A DNA stretch of 64,000 bases from Methylobacterium sp. NEAU K. GTDB taxonomy: Bacteria; Pseudomonadota; Alphaproteobacteria; Rhizobiales; Beijerinckiaceae. The stretch spans positions 248,001-312,000 of the forward strand of contig NZ_JAUYZJ010000002.1 of the NCBI RefSeq assembly GCF_030700285.1, written 5' to 3'. The notes under the pieces were generated by a model. It was not told where the DNA came from and did no database searches. It was given only the letters and a program-made list of their open reading frames with translations. The position numbers and the translations under genes are program-made. Numbering within the stretch: position 1 is the first letter of the stretch; every line of letters starts with the position of its first letter. This document shows, piece by piece, positions 7,763-17,160 of the stretch.

Positions 7763-9120
7763 GCGGTTCGGCCCATCGGCGCCCCCTCCCCGCGGCGCCG
7801 GCACGCCGCGGCTGGTGCCCCGGGCTCGCCCGGCCGATGCCCACCGGGGACGGTCTGCTCGCCCGGGTGCATCCGCCGCTCGGAATCCTGACCTTGCAGC
7901 AGGCCAGGGCCGTCGCGGAGGGCGCGAGGCGTTTCGGGAACGGCCATCTCGACCTGACCGCCCGCGCCAACATCCAGATCCGGGGCGTCTCGGAGGCGAC
8001 GCGGACCGCGCTCGCCCATCTGCTGACGGGAGCCGGCCTCGGCGACGTGCGCGCCGATGGCGGTCCGCAGCGCCTGACCCTCACGAGCCCGCTGGCCGGT
8101 CGCGATCCGGCCGAGACGATCGACGTCCCAGGGCTCGCCCGCGCCATCGAGGCGGCGGGGCTCGGGGTTCCGGGCCTGCCGCCCAAGACCCTGGTGGCGG
8201 TCGAGGGCCGTCCCGGCGCGGCGCTGCCGGAGGCCGATTGTCTCGTGTTTTCCCGCGCCGAGGGTGGCGTCGGGCTCGCGGTCGCCACGGAGCGGGGGTC
8301 ATGCGAGCTCGTCGCCTGCGCTGAGCAAGATGCGCCGGCCGTGATGGCGGCGCTGCTCACGGCCTTCGTCCGGACCGGGCGGCGGCGGATGCGCGACGTG
8401 TCGGCGGCGGAGCTGCGTGCGTTGGCCGAAGTTCTGCCGCCGGACGTCCTGGCGCGGGTTCACTCTGACGCTCGAGAGAGGCGACGCTCCGGCATCTCTC
8501 AAGGCGCATTGCCGTTCTCTCCGCCGGCAGGTCTGGGGCGGATCGCCCCGAGCTTCTGGATGCTCGCGCTCGAAGCCCCCTTCGGCCGCTGCACGGCGGA
8601 TGCCCTCGACCGCCTCGCGGACTACGCGTCACGGCTCAGTGCCAGGGAAATCCGCCTCTCGCCGGCCCGCGGCTTCGTTCTGCTGTTGCCGCCGGATGCC
8701 CCCGTGGCGCGTCTGGCGGACCTGTCCGAAAACTTCATCGTCGCCCCCGACGATCCCCGGCGCGGCGTCGCGGCTTGCACCGGCGCTCCGGCCTGCGCCT
8801 CCGGGTCGACGCCGACACTGGCCGATGCGGCGCGGCTCGCGGAGGTCTTCCGGCCGCTGGCGGCGCGCGGGCGCTCCGCGCATGTCTCGGGCTGCGCCAA
8901 GGGCTGCGCCCGGCCGGGCCCGGCCGACGTGACGCTGGTCGGGCGGGACGGGCTCTACGGCGCAGTGATCGGCGGTGCGCCCGGCGATGAGCCGGCCATT
9001 CACCTCCCTATCGAGGCTGTGCTGGAGCGGATAGGAAGGGCCGATACCGTCGGGCTCGCCGCCGCCTTCGCGCCGGATTGCACCATCACGGAAGGCGGGA
9101 GGAACAGGAGACCGACATGA
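7759..9120 (+). CDS. cobG: CobG, precorrin-3B synthase
   Basis: A 453-residue protein of the nitrite/sulfite-reductase-like fold. The C-terminal [4Fe-4S] ligands are visible as CTGAPACASG (near residue 340) and SGCAKGCA (near residue 378). CobG is the oxygen-dependent monooxygenase that turns precorrin-3A into precorrin-3B, so its presence marks the aerobic B12 route. The N-terminal block reads LTARANIQIRG, the siroheme/sirohydrochlorin-fold signature. The ATG at 7759 overlaps the cobN stop. Near residues 235-258 is an Arg/Ser-rich stretch with an imperfect hairpin in its DNA, at the expected hinge between the two halves; it may be a smaller insertion. Confidence 0.93.
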   Translation: MSGSAHRRPLPAAPARRGWCPGLARPMPTGDGLLARVHPPLGILTLQQARAVAEGARRFGNGHLDLTARANIQIRGVSEATRTALAHLLTGAGLGDVRADGGPQRLTLTSPLAGRDPAETIDVPGLARAIEAAGLGVPGLPPKTLVAVEGRPGAALPEADCLVFSRAEGGVGLAVATERGSCELVACAEQDAPAVMAALLTAFVRTGRRRMRDVSAAELRALAEVLPPDVLARVHSDARERRRSGISQGALPFSPPAGLGRIAPSFWMLALEAPFGRCTADALDRLADYASRLSAREIRLSPARGFVLLLPPDAPVARLADLSENFIVAPDDPRRGVAACTGAPACASGSTPTLADAARLAEVFRPLAARGRSAHVSGCAKGCARPGPADVTLVGRDGLYGAVIGGAPGDEPAIHLPIEAVLERIGRADTVGLAAAFAPDCTITEGGRNRRPT

Positions 9121-9809
9121 GCGCGAGCCAGAACGCCCTGCGCCAGACAGGTTCGGGGCCAGATGCGGTCTCCGAGACGGCCTCGCGCTACGCGTACATC
9201 CGCGACGGCGGCGCGATCTATGCGCGCTCCTTCGCGATGATCCGGGCCGAGGCCGATCTCGCGCGCTGGTCGGGGGCGGCCGAGCGCGTCGTCGTGCGCA
9301 TGATCCACGCCTGCGGCATGACCGACCTTCCCGCCGACGTTGAGATGGCCGCGACGTTCGCGGAGGCCGGAGTCGCGGCGCTCCAGGCCGGGGCGCCGAT
9401 CCTGTGCGACGTGCGCATGGTCGCCGACGGCGTGACGCGCGCGCGATTGCCCGCGAACAATGCGGTTATCTGCACGCTCGGCGACCCGCGTGTGCCCGAT
9501 CTTGCGAAGGATCTCGGCACAACCCGATCCGCCGCCGCCATGGAGCTGTGGCGCGAGCATCTGCCCGGCAGCGTCGTGGCGGTGGGCAATGCGCCGACCG
9601 CCCTCTTCCGCCTGCTGGAACTGCTCGACGCGGGCGTGGCGCCCCCCGCCGCGGTGATCGGCATACCCGTGGGCTTCGTCGGCGCCGCGGAATCGAAGGA
9701 GGCCCTCGCCCGCGACGGCCGCGTGCCCTTCGTGGTCGTCCACGGCCGGCGGGGCGGCAGCGCGATGACGGCCGCGGCGGTCAACGCGCTGGCCAGCGAG
9801 GTCGAGTGA
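9117..9809 (+). CDS. cobH: CobH, precorrin-8X methylmutase
   Basis: A 230-residue protein. It moves the methyl group from C-11 to C-12 in precorrin-8X, yielding hydrogenobyrinate. The family signature RMIHACGMTD is present near residue 60 and includes the catalytic histidine; AVGNAPTALF and PVGFVGAAESK follow in the expected order. Length is normal for the family. The start ATG overlaps the cobG stop and the stop overlaps cobI, so cobG-H-I-J form one tightly coupled block downstream of the riboswitch. Confidence 0.95.
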   Translation: MSASQNALRQTGSGPDAVSETASRYAYIRDGGAIYARSFAMIRAEADLARWSGAAERVVVRMIHACGMTDLPADVEMAATFAEAGVAALQAGAPILCDVRMVADGVTRARLPANNAVICTLGDPRVPDLAKDLGTTRSAAAMELWREHLPGSVVAVGNAPTALFRLLELLDAGVAPPAAVIGIPVGFVGAAESKEALARDGRVPFVVVHGRRGGSAMTAAAVNALASEVE

Positions 9810-10588
9810 TGGACGGGTTCGAACGCGTCGAGCGGCCCGCCGAGGATCTCCCGGCGGGGGCGGCGACCGGCACCCTCTACGGCGTCGGCATGGGACCGGG
9901 CGACCCGGAACTGCTGACCGTGAAGGCGCAGCGCGTCCTGATGCGGGCGCCGGTGCTGGTGCATTTCTGCAAGCGCGGCCGGCGCGGCAACGCCCGGACC
10001 ATCGCGGACGCGATCCTGCTCGATCCCGCCCGCGAGATGGCGCTCGCCTATCCCTACACCACCGAGATCCACCCCGAGCACCCGGACTACGTGTCGGCGC
10101 TGGCGGGTTTCTACGACGACGCGGCCGGGCAGCTCGCCGACCATCTCGGCGCCGGGCGCGACGTGGCGATCCTGTCGGAGGGCGATCCGTTCTTCTACGG
10201 CTCGTTCATGCACCTGTGGCGACGCCTCAAGGACCGCTTCCCGGTAGAGGTGGTGCCGGGCGTGACCGGCATGTCCGGCTGCTGGACCCGGGCCGGCACG
10301 CCGATCACCTGGGGAGACGACGTTCTCACCGTTCTGCCCGCGACCCTGCCGCTGGAGGCCCTGACCGAGCGCCTGCGCGGCACTGACGCCGCCGTGGTGA
10401 TGAAGCTCGGGCGCCACCTGCCGAAGGTGCGCTCCGCACTCGCAGCGGCCGGGCTGATCGATCGGGCGGTCTATGTCGAGCGCGGCACGATGGCGGGCGA
10501 ACGCGTGGTGATGCTCGCCGACAAGGCGGACGACGACGCCCCCTACTTCTCCATGGTCCTGCTGCCCGGCGAGGGGCGGCGGCCGTGA
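9809..10588 (+). CDS. cobI: CobI, precorrin-2 C20-methyltransferase
   Basis: A 259-residue SAM-dependent tetrapyrrole methylase. GVGMGPGDPELLTVKA at the front is the family's SAM-binding glycine motif, and LSEGDPFFYGSF is the conserved second loop. It adds the C-20 methyl group to precorrin-2, giving precorrin-3A, the substrate of CobG two genes upstream. The ATG shares a base with the cobH stop (TGATG). Confidence 0.95.
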   Translation: MDGFERVERPAEDLPAGAATGTLYGVGMGPGDPELLTVKAQRVLMRAPVLVHFCKRGRRGNARTIADAILLDPAREMALAYPYTTEIHPEHPDYVSALAGFYDDAAGQLADHLGAGRDVAILSEGDPFFYGSFMHLWRRLKDRFPVEVVPGVTGMSGCWTRAGTPITWGDDVLTVLPATLPLEALTERLRGTDAAVVMKLGRHLPKVRSALAAAGLIDRAVYVERGTMAGERVVMLADKADDDAPYFSMVLLPGEGRRP

Positions 10589-11346
10589 GCGGAAGTCTCA
10601 CGGTGGTCGGCCTCGGCCCGGGCGACGCGGGCCTCCTGACCGAGTCCGCGCGCCGTGCGCTCGACGCGGCGGAGGATCTCGTCGGCTACCATCCCTACGT
10701 CGCCCGCGTGCCCGAACGCCCGGGCCTGACCCGGCACGCCAGCGACAACCGGGTGGAGGTAGACCGCGCCCGCCACGCCCTGCAGCTCGCCGCCTCCGGC
10801 CGGCGGGTCGCGGTCGTGTCCGGCGGCGATCCCGGAGTGTTCGCCATGGCGGCGGCCGTGTTCGAGGCGGTGGAGCACGGCGAGCCCGGCTGGCGCGATC
10901 TGACCATCACGGTCGAACCCGGGATCACCGCGATGCTCGCCGCCGCGGCGCGGCTCGGGGCGCCGCTCGGCGGCGATTTCTGCGCCCTGTCCCTCTCCGA
11001 CAATCTGAAGCCCTGGCCGGTGGTGACCGCCCGGCTGGAGGCCGTGCTGCGCGCCGACCTCGTGGTCGCGCTCTACAACCCGATCTCCGCCGCCCGGCCC
11101 TGGCAGCTCGGCGCGGCGATCGAGATCGCAGCCGGGATCCGCGCGCCCGAGACGCCGGTGATGTTCGCCCGCGCGATCAGCCGGCCGGACGAGGCGATCC
11201 GGGTGACGACCCTGGACGAGGCCCGGGACGCGCCGGCCGACATGGCGACACTGGTGATCCTGGGTGCCTCGACCACGCGGCTGATCCCGCGGACGGGTCG
11301 CCCGCCCATCGTCTACACGGCGCGCAAAGTCGCGGGGGCGGCGTGA
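10585..11346 (+). CDS. cobJ: CobJ, precorrin-3B C17-methyltransferase
   Basis: A 253-residue tetrapyrrole methylase starting with GTG at 10585, which overlaps the cobI stop by 4 bases. VVGLGPGDAGLLT is the SAM-binding motif, VVSGGDPGVFAMA the second conserved loop, and LYNP the motif typical of CobJ/CbiH. It methylates C-17 and contracts the ring to precorrin-4. Its last 34 bases are antisense to the end of cobK, so the two genes converge and overlap. Length matches short-form CobJ without a fused extra domain. Confidence 0.95.
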   Translation: MSGSLTVVGLGPGDAGLLTESARRALDAAEDLVGYHPYVARVPERPGLTRHASDNRVEVDRARHALQLAASGRRVAVVSGGDPGVFAMAAAVFEAVEHGEPGWRDLTITVEPGITAMLAAAARLGAPLGGDFCALSLSDNLKPWPVVTARLEAVLRADLVVALYNPISAARPWQLGAAIEIAAGIRAPETPVMFARAISRPDEAIRVTTLDEARDAPADMATLVILGASTTRLIPRTGRPPIVYTARKVAGAA

Positions 11347-12092
11347 TCGCCCGCGTCGAGCCAGCGCAGCGCGCCGCCGGCATCGGGAACGCTCGGTACG
11401 TCGGGTTTCTCGGGCCGGCGCACCATCACCACGGGGATAGCGAGGCTGCGCGCCGCCGCGATCTTGCCGTAGGTCGCGGCGCCGCCGGAATTCTTGCTGA
11501 CCAGGATCTCGGTCCCGGTGTCGCGCATCAGCGCGGCTTCGGCCGCCGCGTCGAACGGGCCGCGCGCCTCCAGGAGGGTGAGATGCGGCACCGGCAGCGC
11601 GCCATCCAGCGGCTCGATGGTACGCGCCAGATAGCGGTGCTGCGGCGCCGCCGCGAAGGCGCAGGCCTCCTGCCGGCCGATCGTGAGGAACACGCGCCGG
11701 GGTTCGAGCCCGAGGGCGGAGGCGGCCTCGTCCATGCTGTCGACCTCGGTCCAGTGGTCGCCGGCCTCCCGGCTCCAGGCCGGCCGGCGGATCGCGAGCA
11801 GCGGCATGCCCAGCGCCTCGGCGGCGCGGGCGGCGTTGCCGGCGATGCGCGCTGCGAAAGGATGTGTCGCATCGATCAATCGATCGATGCGTTCGCGTCG
11901 CAGATAGCGGGCGAGACCTTCGGCGCCCCCGAAACCGCCGACCCGCGTCGGCACCGGCTCGACTTTCGGCTTGGCCGTCCGGCCGGCCAGCGAGAGCACC
12001 ACAGAGAGGTCTTGCCGGCCGGCCAGCGCCCGGGCCAGGGCGCTTGCCTCGCCGGTACCGCCGAGGATCAGGAGTCGCGACGCGCTGCGCAT
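11313..12092 (-). CDS. cobK: CobK, precorrin-6A reductase
   Basis: A 259-residue NAD(P)H-dependent reductase. LLILGGTGEASALARAL at the N-terminus is the dinucleotide-binding motif, DATHPFAARI is the family signature near residue 75, and VSKNSGG with KIAAA near residue 205 is the C-terminal signature. It reduces precorrin-6A to precorrin-6B, the CobL substrate. It is the only cob gene here on the minus strand, overlapping the cobJ end by 34 bases and lying 29 bases from the cobL start. It therefore escapes read-through from the riboswitch and must have its own promoter within or before cobL. Confidence 0.94.
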   Translation of the reverse strand: MRSASRLLILGGTGEASALARALAGRQDLSVVLSLAGRTAKPKVEPVPTRVGGFGGAEGLARYLRRERIDRLIDATHPFAARIAGNAARAAEALGMPLLAIRRPAWSREAGDHWTEVDSMDEAASALGLEPRRVFLTIGRQEACAFAAAPQHRYLARTIEPLDGALPVPHLTLLEARGPFDAAAEAALMRDTGTEILVSKNSGGAATYGKIAAARSLAIPVVMVRRPEKPDVPSVPDAGGALRWLDAGDHAAPATLRAV

Positions 12093-12121
12093 CAGGGGGG
12101 CCTTTCTCGGGCGTCTTGTCC

Positions 12122-13342
12122 ATGAGCACCGAGCCGCTGTCGAGCGGCCCCTGGCTGTCGATCGTCGGCATCGGCGAGGACGGCCGGGCCGGACTCTCGC
12201 CCGCCGCCACCGCGGCGCTTAACGCCGCGCGGGTGGTCTACGGCGGCACGCGGCACCTCGCGCTCGCGGATCCTCTCGACGCGGAGACGCGGCCCTGGCC
12301 GAGCCCGATCCAGGACGCCTATCCGGAGATCCTCGCCCGTCGCGGACGGCCGACCTGCATCCTCGCCACCGGCGACCCGTTCCACTACGGCATCGGCGCC
12401 GAGATCGCGCGGCTCGTGCCGCCAGCGGAGATCCGCGCCTTTCCGCTGCCGTCGGCCTTCAGCCTCGCCTGCGCGCGGCTCGGCTGGCCGCTCGCCGAGT
12501 GCGGCCTCGTAACCCTGCACGGCCGGGCGCTCGCCAGGATCGTGCCGTACATCCAGCCCGGCGCCCAACTCCTCGTCCTGTCCTGGGACGGGTCGACCCC
12601 CGCGGCGCTGGCCGCCCTGCTCACGGAGCGGGGCTTCGGCGCCTCGACAGTGACGGTTCTGGAAGCGATGGGCGGCCCGCGCGAGCGGGTCCGCACCGCG
12701 CGGGCGGACAGTTTCCAGATCGACGCGATCGACCCGCTCAACACCATGGCGATCACAGTCGTGGGCCAGGGCCGCGCCCTCCCGCTCGCGCCGGGTCTCG
12801 ACGACACGCTGTTCGAGAATGACGGCCAGCTCACCAAGGCGGAGATCCGGGCGCTGACGCTTTCGGCCCTGCGCCCTCATCCCGGACTGCACCTCTGGGA
12901 CATTGGCGCCGGCGCGGGCTCGATCGCGATCGAGTGGATGCTGCGCCACCCGAGCTTGCGCGCCACCGCCATCGAGGCCCAGCCCGGCCGGGCCGAGCGC
13001 ATCCGCCGCAACGCGCAGGCGCTGGGCGTCCCGGATCTGGCGGTGGTCACAGGTGCGGCACCGGCGGCGCTCGCAGGTCTGCCTGCGCCGGATGCGATCT
13101 TCATCGGCGGCGGCGTCTCGGAGCCGGGGGTGCTGGCGGCGGCGCTGGCGGCGCTCCGGCCGGGCGGACGCTGCGTCGCCAACGTCGTGACGCTTCAGGG
13201 CGAGGCGACGCTGCTCGCCGCCTTCGCCGAGCATGGCGGCGGCCTGCGGCGCGTCTCGCTCGACCGGGCGAGCCCCGTTGGCGGCCTGCATGGCTGGCGG
13301 CCCGCGATGCCGGTGACCCAATGGGCGTGGACCAAGCCATGA
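12122..13342 (+). CDS. cobL: CobL, precorrin-6B C5,15-methyltransferase (decarboxylating)
   Basis: A 406-residue fusion of two methylases. The N-terminal half is a tetrapyrrole methylase ([24 protein letters not shown]). The C-terminal half is a Rossmann methyltransferase ([15 protein letters not shown] near residue 260), equivalent to CbiE plus CbiT. It methylates C-5 and C-15 and decarboxylates the C-12 acetate to give precorrin-8X. ATG 12122 lies 29 bases beyond the cobK start on the other strand, and the stop overlaps cobE by 4 bases. The promoter must lie over the cobK 5' region or transcription must cross from cobJ. Confidence 0.95.
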   Translation: MSTEPLSSGPWLSIVGIGEDGRAGLSPAATAALNAARVVYGGTRHLALADPLDAETRPWPSPIQDAYPEILARRGRPTCILATGDPFHYGIGAEIARLVPPAEIRAFPLPSAFSLACARLGWPLAECGLVTLHGRALARIVPYIQPGAQLLVLSWDGSTPAALAALLTERGFGASTVTVLEAMGGPRERVRTARADSFQIDAIDPLNTMAITVVGQGRALPLAPGLDDTLFENDGQLTKAEIRALTLSALRPHPGLHLWDIGAGAGSIAIEWMLRHPSLRATAIEAQPGRAERIRRNAQALGVPDLAVVTGAAPAALAGLPAPDAIFIGGGVSEPGVLAAALAALRPGGRCVANVVTLQGEATLLAAFAEHGGGLRRVSLDRASPVGGLHGWRPAMPVTQWAWTKP

Positions 13343-13743
13343 TGGACGCGCTCGTGGCCGGGATCGGCTTCCGCCGCGGCACCGGCGCGGACGAGATCGC
13401 GGCGCTGATCGCCCGCGCCCTCGAGGAAGTCGGGGCCGGTCGCTCCCACCTCGCCGCCGTCGCGACGGCCGCCGACCGGGCCGGAGAGCCGGCGATCCGG
13501 CAGGCGGCCGCGGAATTCGGCCTGGCGCCGCGTCCCGTCGAGGCCGCCGCCCTGGCGGCGTGCGACGCCCGGGTCGTCACCCGTTCCCATCGGATAGAGC
13601 GGCTGCGTGGGATCGGCTCCCTGGCCGAGGCGGCAGCCCTGGCGGCGGCCGGGCCGAAGAGCCGCCTCGCCCTCCTCCGCATCGTGAGCGCCGGCGCGAC
13701 CTGCGCGCTGGCCGTCCAGACGCTTCGAGCACCGGAAGCATGA
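13339..13743 (+). CDS. cobE: CobE, CbiG C-terminal-domain cobalamin protein
   Basis: A 134-residue protein matching the CobE/CbiG_C domain: [12 protein letters not shown] at the start, and [15 protein letters not shown] followed by RPVE in the middle. CobE is required for aerobic B12 synthesis, but its reaction is not settled; binding of a corrin intermediate has been proposed. The start ATG 13339 overlaps the cobL stop, and a second ATG follows at once. A GTG or ATG further upstream is open but lies inside cobL. The stop overlaps the cobM start. Confidence 0.9.
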   Translation: MMDALVAGIGFRRGTGADEIAALIARALEEVGAGRSHLAAVATAADRAGEPAIRQAAAEFGLAPRPVEAAALAACDARVVTRSHRIERLRGIGSLAEAAALAAAGPKSRLALLRIVSAGATCALAVQTLRAPEA

Positions 13744-14516
13744 CCGTCCACTTCATCGGCGCCGGCCCCGGCGCGGCCGACCTGATCACGCTGCGCGGCC
13801 GGGACCGGATCGCCGCCTGCCCGGTCTGCCTCTATGCCGGCTCCCTGGTGGCGCCCGAGATTCTCGGCTGGTGTCCGCCGGGCGCCCGCATCGTCGATAC
13901 GGCGCCCCTCGACCTCGACGCGATTTTGGCGGAGATCGAGGCGGCCCATGCGTGCGGGCAGGACGTCGCGCGCCTGCATTCGGGCGACCTGTCGATCTGG
14001 AGCGCGCTCGCCGAGCAGATGCGCCGGCTCGACCGCCTGGGCATCCCCTACACCGTGACGCCGGGCGTGCCGGCCTTCGCGGCGGCGGCGGCGTTGCTGC
14101 GCCGGGAGCTGACCGTCCCGGGCGTCGCGCAATCCGTCGTCCTGACCCGAACCTCCGGCCGGGCCAGCGCGATGCCCGAACGGGAGACGCTCGCGGCCTT
14201 CGCGGCAACCGGGGCGACCCTGGCGATCCATCTCTCGATCCACGTGGCCGAGACCGTCGCGGCCGAGCTGATCCCCTTCTACGGCGCGGCTTGCCCGGCC
14301 GCCGTGGTGTTCCGGGCTTCCTGGCCGGACGAACGGGCGCTCGTCGGCGACCTCGCCACGCTGCCCAAGCTCGTGGCGGAGGCCGGAATCGAGCGCACCG
14401 CGCTGATCCTCGTCGGGCCCGCCCTCGCGGCGGCGGATTTCCGCGAGAGCGCGCTCTACGCCCCAGACTACGACCGGCGCTACAGGCCCGGCGGCATTGT
14501 GGGGAGCGTGGTTTGA
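13740..14516 (+). CDS. cobM: CobM, precorrin-4 C11-methyltransferase
   Basis: A 258-residue tetrapyrrole methylase. [18 protein letters not shown] is the SAM-binding start, VCLYAGSLV and [12 protein letters not shown] are CobM/CbiF signatures, and [14 protein letters not shown] follows. It methylates C-11 of precorrin-4. ATG 13740 overlaps the cobE stop by 4 bases. Length and motif order are normal. Confidence 0.95.
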   Translation: MTVHFIGAGPGAADLITLRGRDRIAACPVCLYAGSLVAPEILGWCPPGARIVDTAPLDLDAILAEIEAAHACGQDVARLHSGDLSIWSALAEQMRRLDRLGIPYTVTPGVPAFAAAAALLRRELTVPGVAQSVVLTRTSGRASAMPERETLAAFAATGATLAIHLSIHVAETVAAELIPFYGAACPAAVVFRASWPDERALVGDLATLPKLVAEAGIERTALILVGPALAAADFRESALYAPDYDRRYRPGGIVGSVV

Positions 14517-15832
14517 GCCCCCCCGGCCTCCTGATCGCAGCCCCGCGCTCCAGCTCCGGCAAGACCACGGTGACGCTCGCCCTGATGCGGGCGCTGACCC
14601 GGCGGGGCCTGCGGGTTCGCGGCGCGAAATGCGGGCCGGACTACATCGACCCGGCCTTCCACCAGGCAGCGACGGGCCAGCCGAGCTTCAACCTCGACAG
14701 TTTCGCCATGGAGCCGCGACTCCTCGACGCCCTCGCGGGCGAGACCGCTTCCGGCGCCGACATCGTGGTGGCGGAGGGCTCGATGGGCCTGTTCGACGGT
14801 ATCCGGGCGGCGGAGAACCGGACCGGGGCCAATGCCGACATCGCCGCCCGCTACGGCTGGCCGGTGGTGCTGGTGGTCGATGTCTCCGGTGCGGCGCAAT
14901 CGGCCGCCGCGGTGGCGCTCGGCTGCAAGCTCTACGATCCGCGGGTGCGGCTCGCAGGGGTGATCCTCAACAAGGTCGCCAGCGCCCGCCATCGCCGCCT
15001 GGTTGAGGCCGGCATGGAACGCGCAGGGCTCCCGGTCCTCGGCGCACTCATGCGTGACGCGGCGCTGGTCCTGCCGGAACGCCATCTCGGCCTCGTGCAG
15101 GCGGGCGAGACCGCTGATCTCGAAGCTCGCCTCGACCGCCTCGCCGACCTCGCCGAGGCAGGCATTGACCTGGACGCCGTGATCGCCTGTGCGGGCGGTG
15201 CCGTCCCAGACTCGGCCGGCCTGCTGCCGCGCCCGCCCGGCCAGCGCATCGCGGTCGCCCGGGACGCGGCGTTCAGCTTCCTCTACCCGCACCTCGAAGC
15301 CGGTTGGCGCCTAGCCGGGGCCGAGATCGTGCCGTTCTCACCGCTGGCCGACGAGGCGCCGCCGCGGGATTGCGACATCTGCTGGCTGCCGGGCGGGTAT
15401 CCGGAACTGCATGCAGGCCGACTCGCGGCGGCGAAACGGTTCCTCGGCGGCCTGCGCGCCTTCGCGGACACGCGCCCGGTCCACGGCGAGTGCGGCGGCT
15501 ACATGGTGCTCGGGCGCACGCTGGAGGACGCTGACGGGATGACGCACGCCATGGCGGGCTTGCTGCCGGTGGCGACCTCGTACCGCAAACGCAAGTTGCA
15601 TCTTGGCTACCGTGTCGCCCGGCTCTGCGGCGACGGCCCGCTGGGCCGGCGCGGCTCGCGGGTGGTCGGCCACGAGTTTCACTATGCGAGCGAGCTGTCG
15701 CCGGCTGCCGTGGAGGCGGACGCCCTGGCCCAGGTCATGGACGCGGAGGGCGTGGACCAGGGCTTGGCCGGACACAGGGTCGGAAGGGTTGGGGGCAGCT
15801 TCTTCCACCTCATCGCGGCGGACGAACCGTGA
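14513..15832 (+). CDS. cobB: CobB, hydrogenobyrinate a,c-diamide synthase
   Basis: A 439-residue glutamine-dependent amidotransferase. [12 protein letters not shown] at residues 8-19 is the P-loop. [12 protein letters not shown] and EGSMGLFDG are the CobB/CbiA substrate blocks. The C-terminal half is a class I glutaminase-like domain with the catalytic cysteine in HGECGGYM. It amidates the a and c side chains of hydrogenobyrinate, making the substrate of CobN-CobS-CobT. No ATG or GTG fits, so the best start is TTG 14513, overlapping the cobM stop in the TTGA arrangement. It is the last cob gene here. Confidence 0.93.
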   Translation: MSPPGLLIAAPRSSSGKTTVTLALMRALTRRGLRVRGAKCGPDYIDPAFHQAATGQPSFNLDSFAMEPRLLDALAGETASGADIVVAEGSMGLFDGIRAAENRTGANADIAARYGWPVVLVVDVSGAAQSAAAVALGCKLYDPRVRLAGVILNKVASARHRRLVEAGMERAGLPVLGALMRDAALVLPERHLGLVQAGETADLEARLDRLADLAEAGIDLDAVIACAGGAVPDSAGLLPRPPGQRIAVARDAAFSFLYPHLEAGWRLAGAEIVPFSPLADEAPPRDCDICWLPGGYPELHAGRLAAAKRFLGGLRAFADTRPVHGECGGYMVLGRTLEDADGMTHAMAGLLPVATSYRKRKLHLGYRVARLCGDGPLGRRGSRVVGHEFHYASELSPAAVEADALAQVMDAEGVDQGLAGHRVGRVGGSFFHLIAADEP

Positions 15833-15963
15833 GCCGGTTCGCAATCGCGCCGGGCCTCTGTGAATGAACTGCGGAGGCGTCCGCTCGGGCCGGAACGGCC
15901 CTGTGCATTGCGCTCGCCCGCAACCTCGCGACGCGTGCGCGGGCCTTCGGTACGCGAGACGAT

Positions 15964-16374
15964 TCAGGCTGGATCGACCGCGGGCGGCGCGCACCGTGCC
16001 TGTGCGAGGCGCGCGGCGCTCCTGACCAGCGCGAGCACGTCCCGGCGCATCTGCTCGTCCTCGATCTGCGCATAGGCCCTCAGCAGCTCGATCGCCCCGT
16101 GGGCGCTGAGGAAGCCGAACACGTCCTCCTGCGCGCTCTCGCGCGGCTCGCTCTCCTCGAAGAAGGCCGAAACCGGAACCTCGAGCAGCCGCGCGATCTC
16201 GCGCAGCCGGCCGGCGCCGACCCGATTCTGCCCCTTCTCATATTTCTGCACCTGCTGGAACGTGACGCCGACGGCATTGCCGAGGGCGGTCTGGCTCAAT
16301 CCTCGCGCCTTCCGGAGCGCAGTGATGCGAATACCGACGAGACGGTCCACGTCGGTGGTCTGCTTGGGCATCAT
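15964..16374 (-). CDS. XRE-family helix-turn-helix transcriptional regulator
   Basis: A 136-residue protein. The HTH_3 domain spans about residues 10-65 (GIRITALRKARGLSQTAL, then GVTFQQVQKYEKGQNRVGAG), a Cro/C1-type DNA-binding fold. The C-terminal part is helical and ends with two cysteine-free helices and the tail PPAVDPA. Similar single-domain regulators are common in Methylobacterium, some implicated in exopolysaccharide or stress control; the target here is unknown. Start is placed at ATG 16374; GTG 16386, with GGAG just before it, would add four residues. It converges on cobB across a 131-base gap with only a weak hairpin (GGGCCG/CGGCCC near 15889). Confidence 0.85.
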   Translation of the reverse strand: MMPKQTTDVDRLVGIRITALRKARGLSQTALGNAVGVTFQQVQKYEKGQNRVGAGRLREIARLLEVPVSAFFEESEPRESAQEDVFGFLSAHGAIELLRAYAQIEDEQMRRDVLALVRSAARLAQARCAPPAVDPA

Positions 16375-16574
16375 CTGACTGGCCGGCACTTTCTCCAAGT
16401 TCTGAACATCCTGTCCTTGCGGATCCGGTGTTCTCACTTCGCCGTCGCGCCGCTTCACCGTCCGACCCTCGGTCTCATCTTGTGCCGATCCAACTGGTGC
16501 GGTGCCGCACGCGAGCAAACGGCTCTCATCCCGACTGCGACACAAGAGGAACCGCGCCGCAGTAGGACACCAAG

Positions 16575-16603
16575 TTGTCAAGCTTCGCAAGTCTAGGTAT
16601 ACA
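16575..16603 (+). promoter_or_regulatory. Sigma-70-type promoter toward the ABM-domain gene
   Basis: TTGTCA at 16575-16580 and TATACA at 16598-16603 are 17 bases apart, one of the best -35/-10 matches in the window. It lies in the 382-base gap 16375-16756 between the divergent XRE and ABM genes. The gap is unusually AT-rich between 16580 and 16650 and holds no other gene. The promoter would leave a leader of about 145 bases before the ABM start. Confidence 0.55.
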
Positions 16604-16756
16604 TCTTCTAGTTTAACTTCACGTATCTTTGAAACATTGTTGCTGAAATGTCGATGCGCTAACTCTGCGCAGTCCTTCGCGCGTGCCGCGTCGCCGCAGC
16701 AGGGCTCGCTCAGACGGACGCAAGGGCCTAGATTCGGTCCGTCAATGGAGAAGCCC

Positions 16757-17104
16757 ATGTTTATCGCGATGAATCGCTTCAAGGTTGTCAAGGACGCGAC
16801 CGCCGACTTCGAGGCTGTCTGGCTCGGCCGAGACAGCCACCTCGGCGAGATGGAGGGATTCGTCGAATTCCACCTCCTGCGCGGGCCGGAGCACGAAGAT
16901 CACGTGCTGTACGCTTCGCACACCATCTGGCGCTCGCGCGCGGACTTCGAGGCGTGGACGCGCTCCGAGCAATTTCGCAAGGCGCACAGCCGGGTGCCCT
17001 CGACCAAGCCGCTCTATGTCGGGCATCCGCAGTTCGAAGGCTTCGAGATGGTGCAGACGGTGGGCGGCGCTGGGCAGGCCCACGAAAGCGCCGGCGCCGT
17101 CTGA
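16757..17104 (+). CDS. ABM-domain protein, putative heme-degrading or quinol monooxygenase
   Basis: A 115-residue protein with the antibiotic-biosynthesis-monooxygenase (ABM) ferredoxin-like fold: FIAMNRFKV, GFVEFHLLRG, and SHTIWRSRADFEAWT in order. This is the layout of IsdG/HmuQ-type heme monooxygenases and related small monooxygenases; the asparagine in MNRF and the W of the last motif fit heme-degrading members. Which substrate it uses cannot be decided here. The start is ATG 16757 because GGAG lies 6 bases before it; the ATG at 16745 would overlap that ribosome-binding site. A strong promoter candidate is 150 bases upstream, and a double hairpin follows the stop. Confidence 0.78.
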   Translation: MFIAMNRFKVVKDATADFEAVWLGRDSHLGEMEGFVEFHLLRGPEHEDHVLYASHTIWRSRADFEAWTRSEQFRKAHSRVPSTKPLYVGHPQFEGFEMVQTVGGAGQAHESAGAV

Positions 17105-17118
17105 CGCCGCGATCGCGA

Positions 17119-17160
17119 GGTTCGCCAAACCGGCGAACCGGGGGCCCACCATGGGCCCCC
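17119..17160 (+). terminator. Double-hairpin transcription end after the ABM gene
   Basis: Two perfect stems in a row: GGTTCGCC/GGCGAACC (17119-17126 with 17132-17139) and GGGGGCCCA/TGGGCCCCC (17140-17148 with 17152-17160). They begin 15 bases after the stop codon. There is no T-run, so termination may need Rho or rely on stem strength. Confidence 0.6.

Noticed and set aside
5840..7804. Long minus-strand open frame opposite cobN
   Set aside because: High GC leaves long antisense frames open; the residues are Arg/Gly-rich with no domain, while the plus strand encodes CobN.
15889..15902. Short GGGCCG/CGGCCC hairpin after cobB as a terminator
   Set aside because: Only a 6-bp stem with no T-run, likely by chance in such high-GC DNA.
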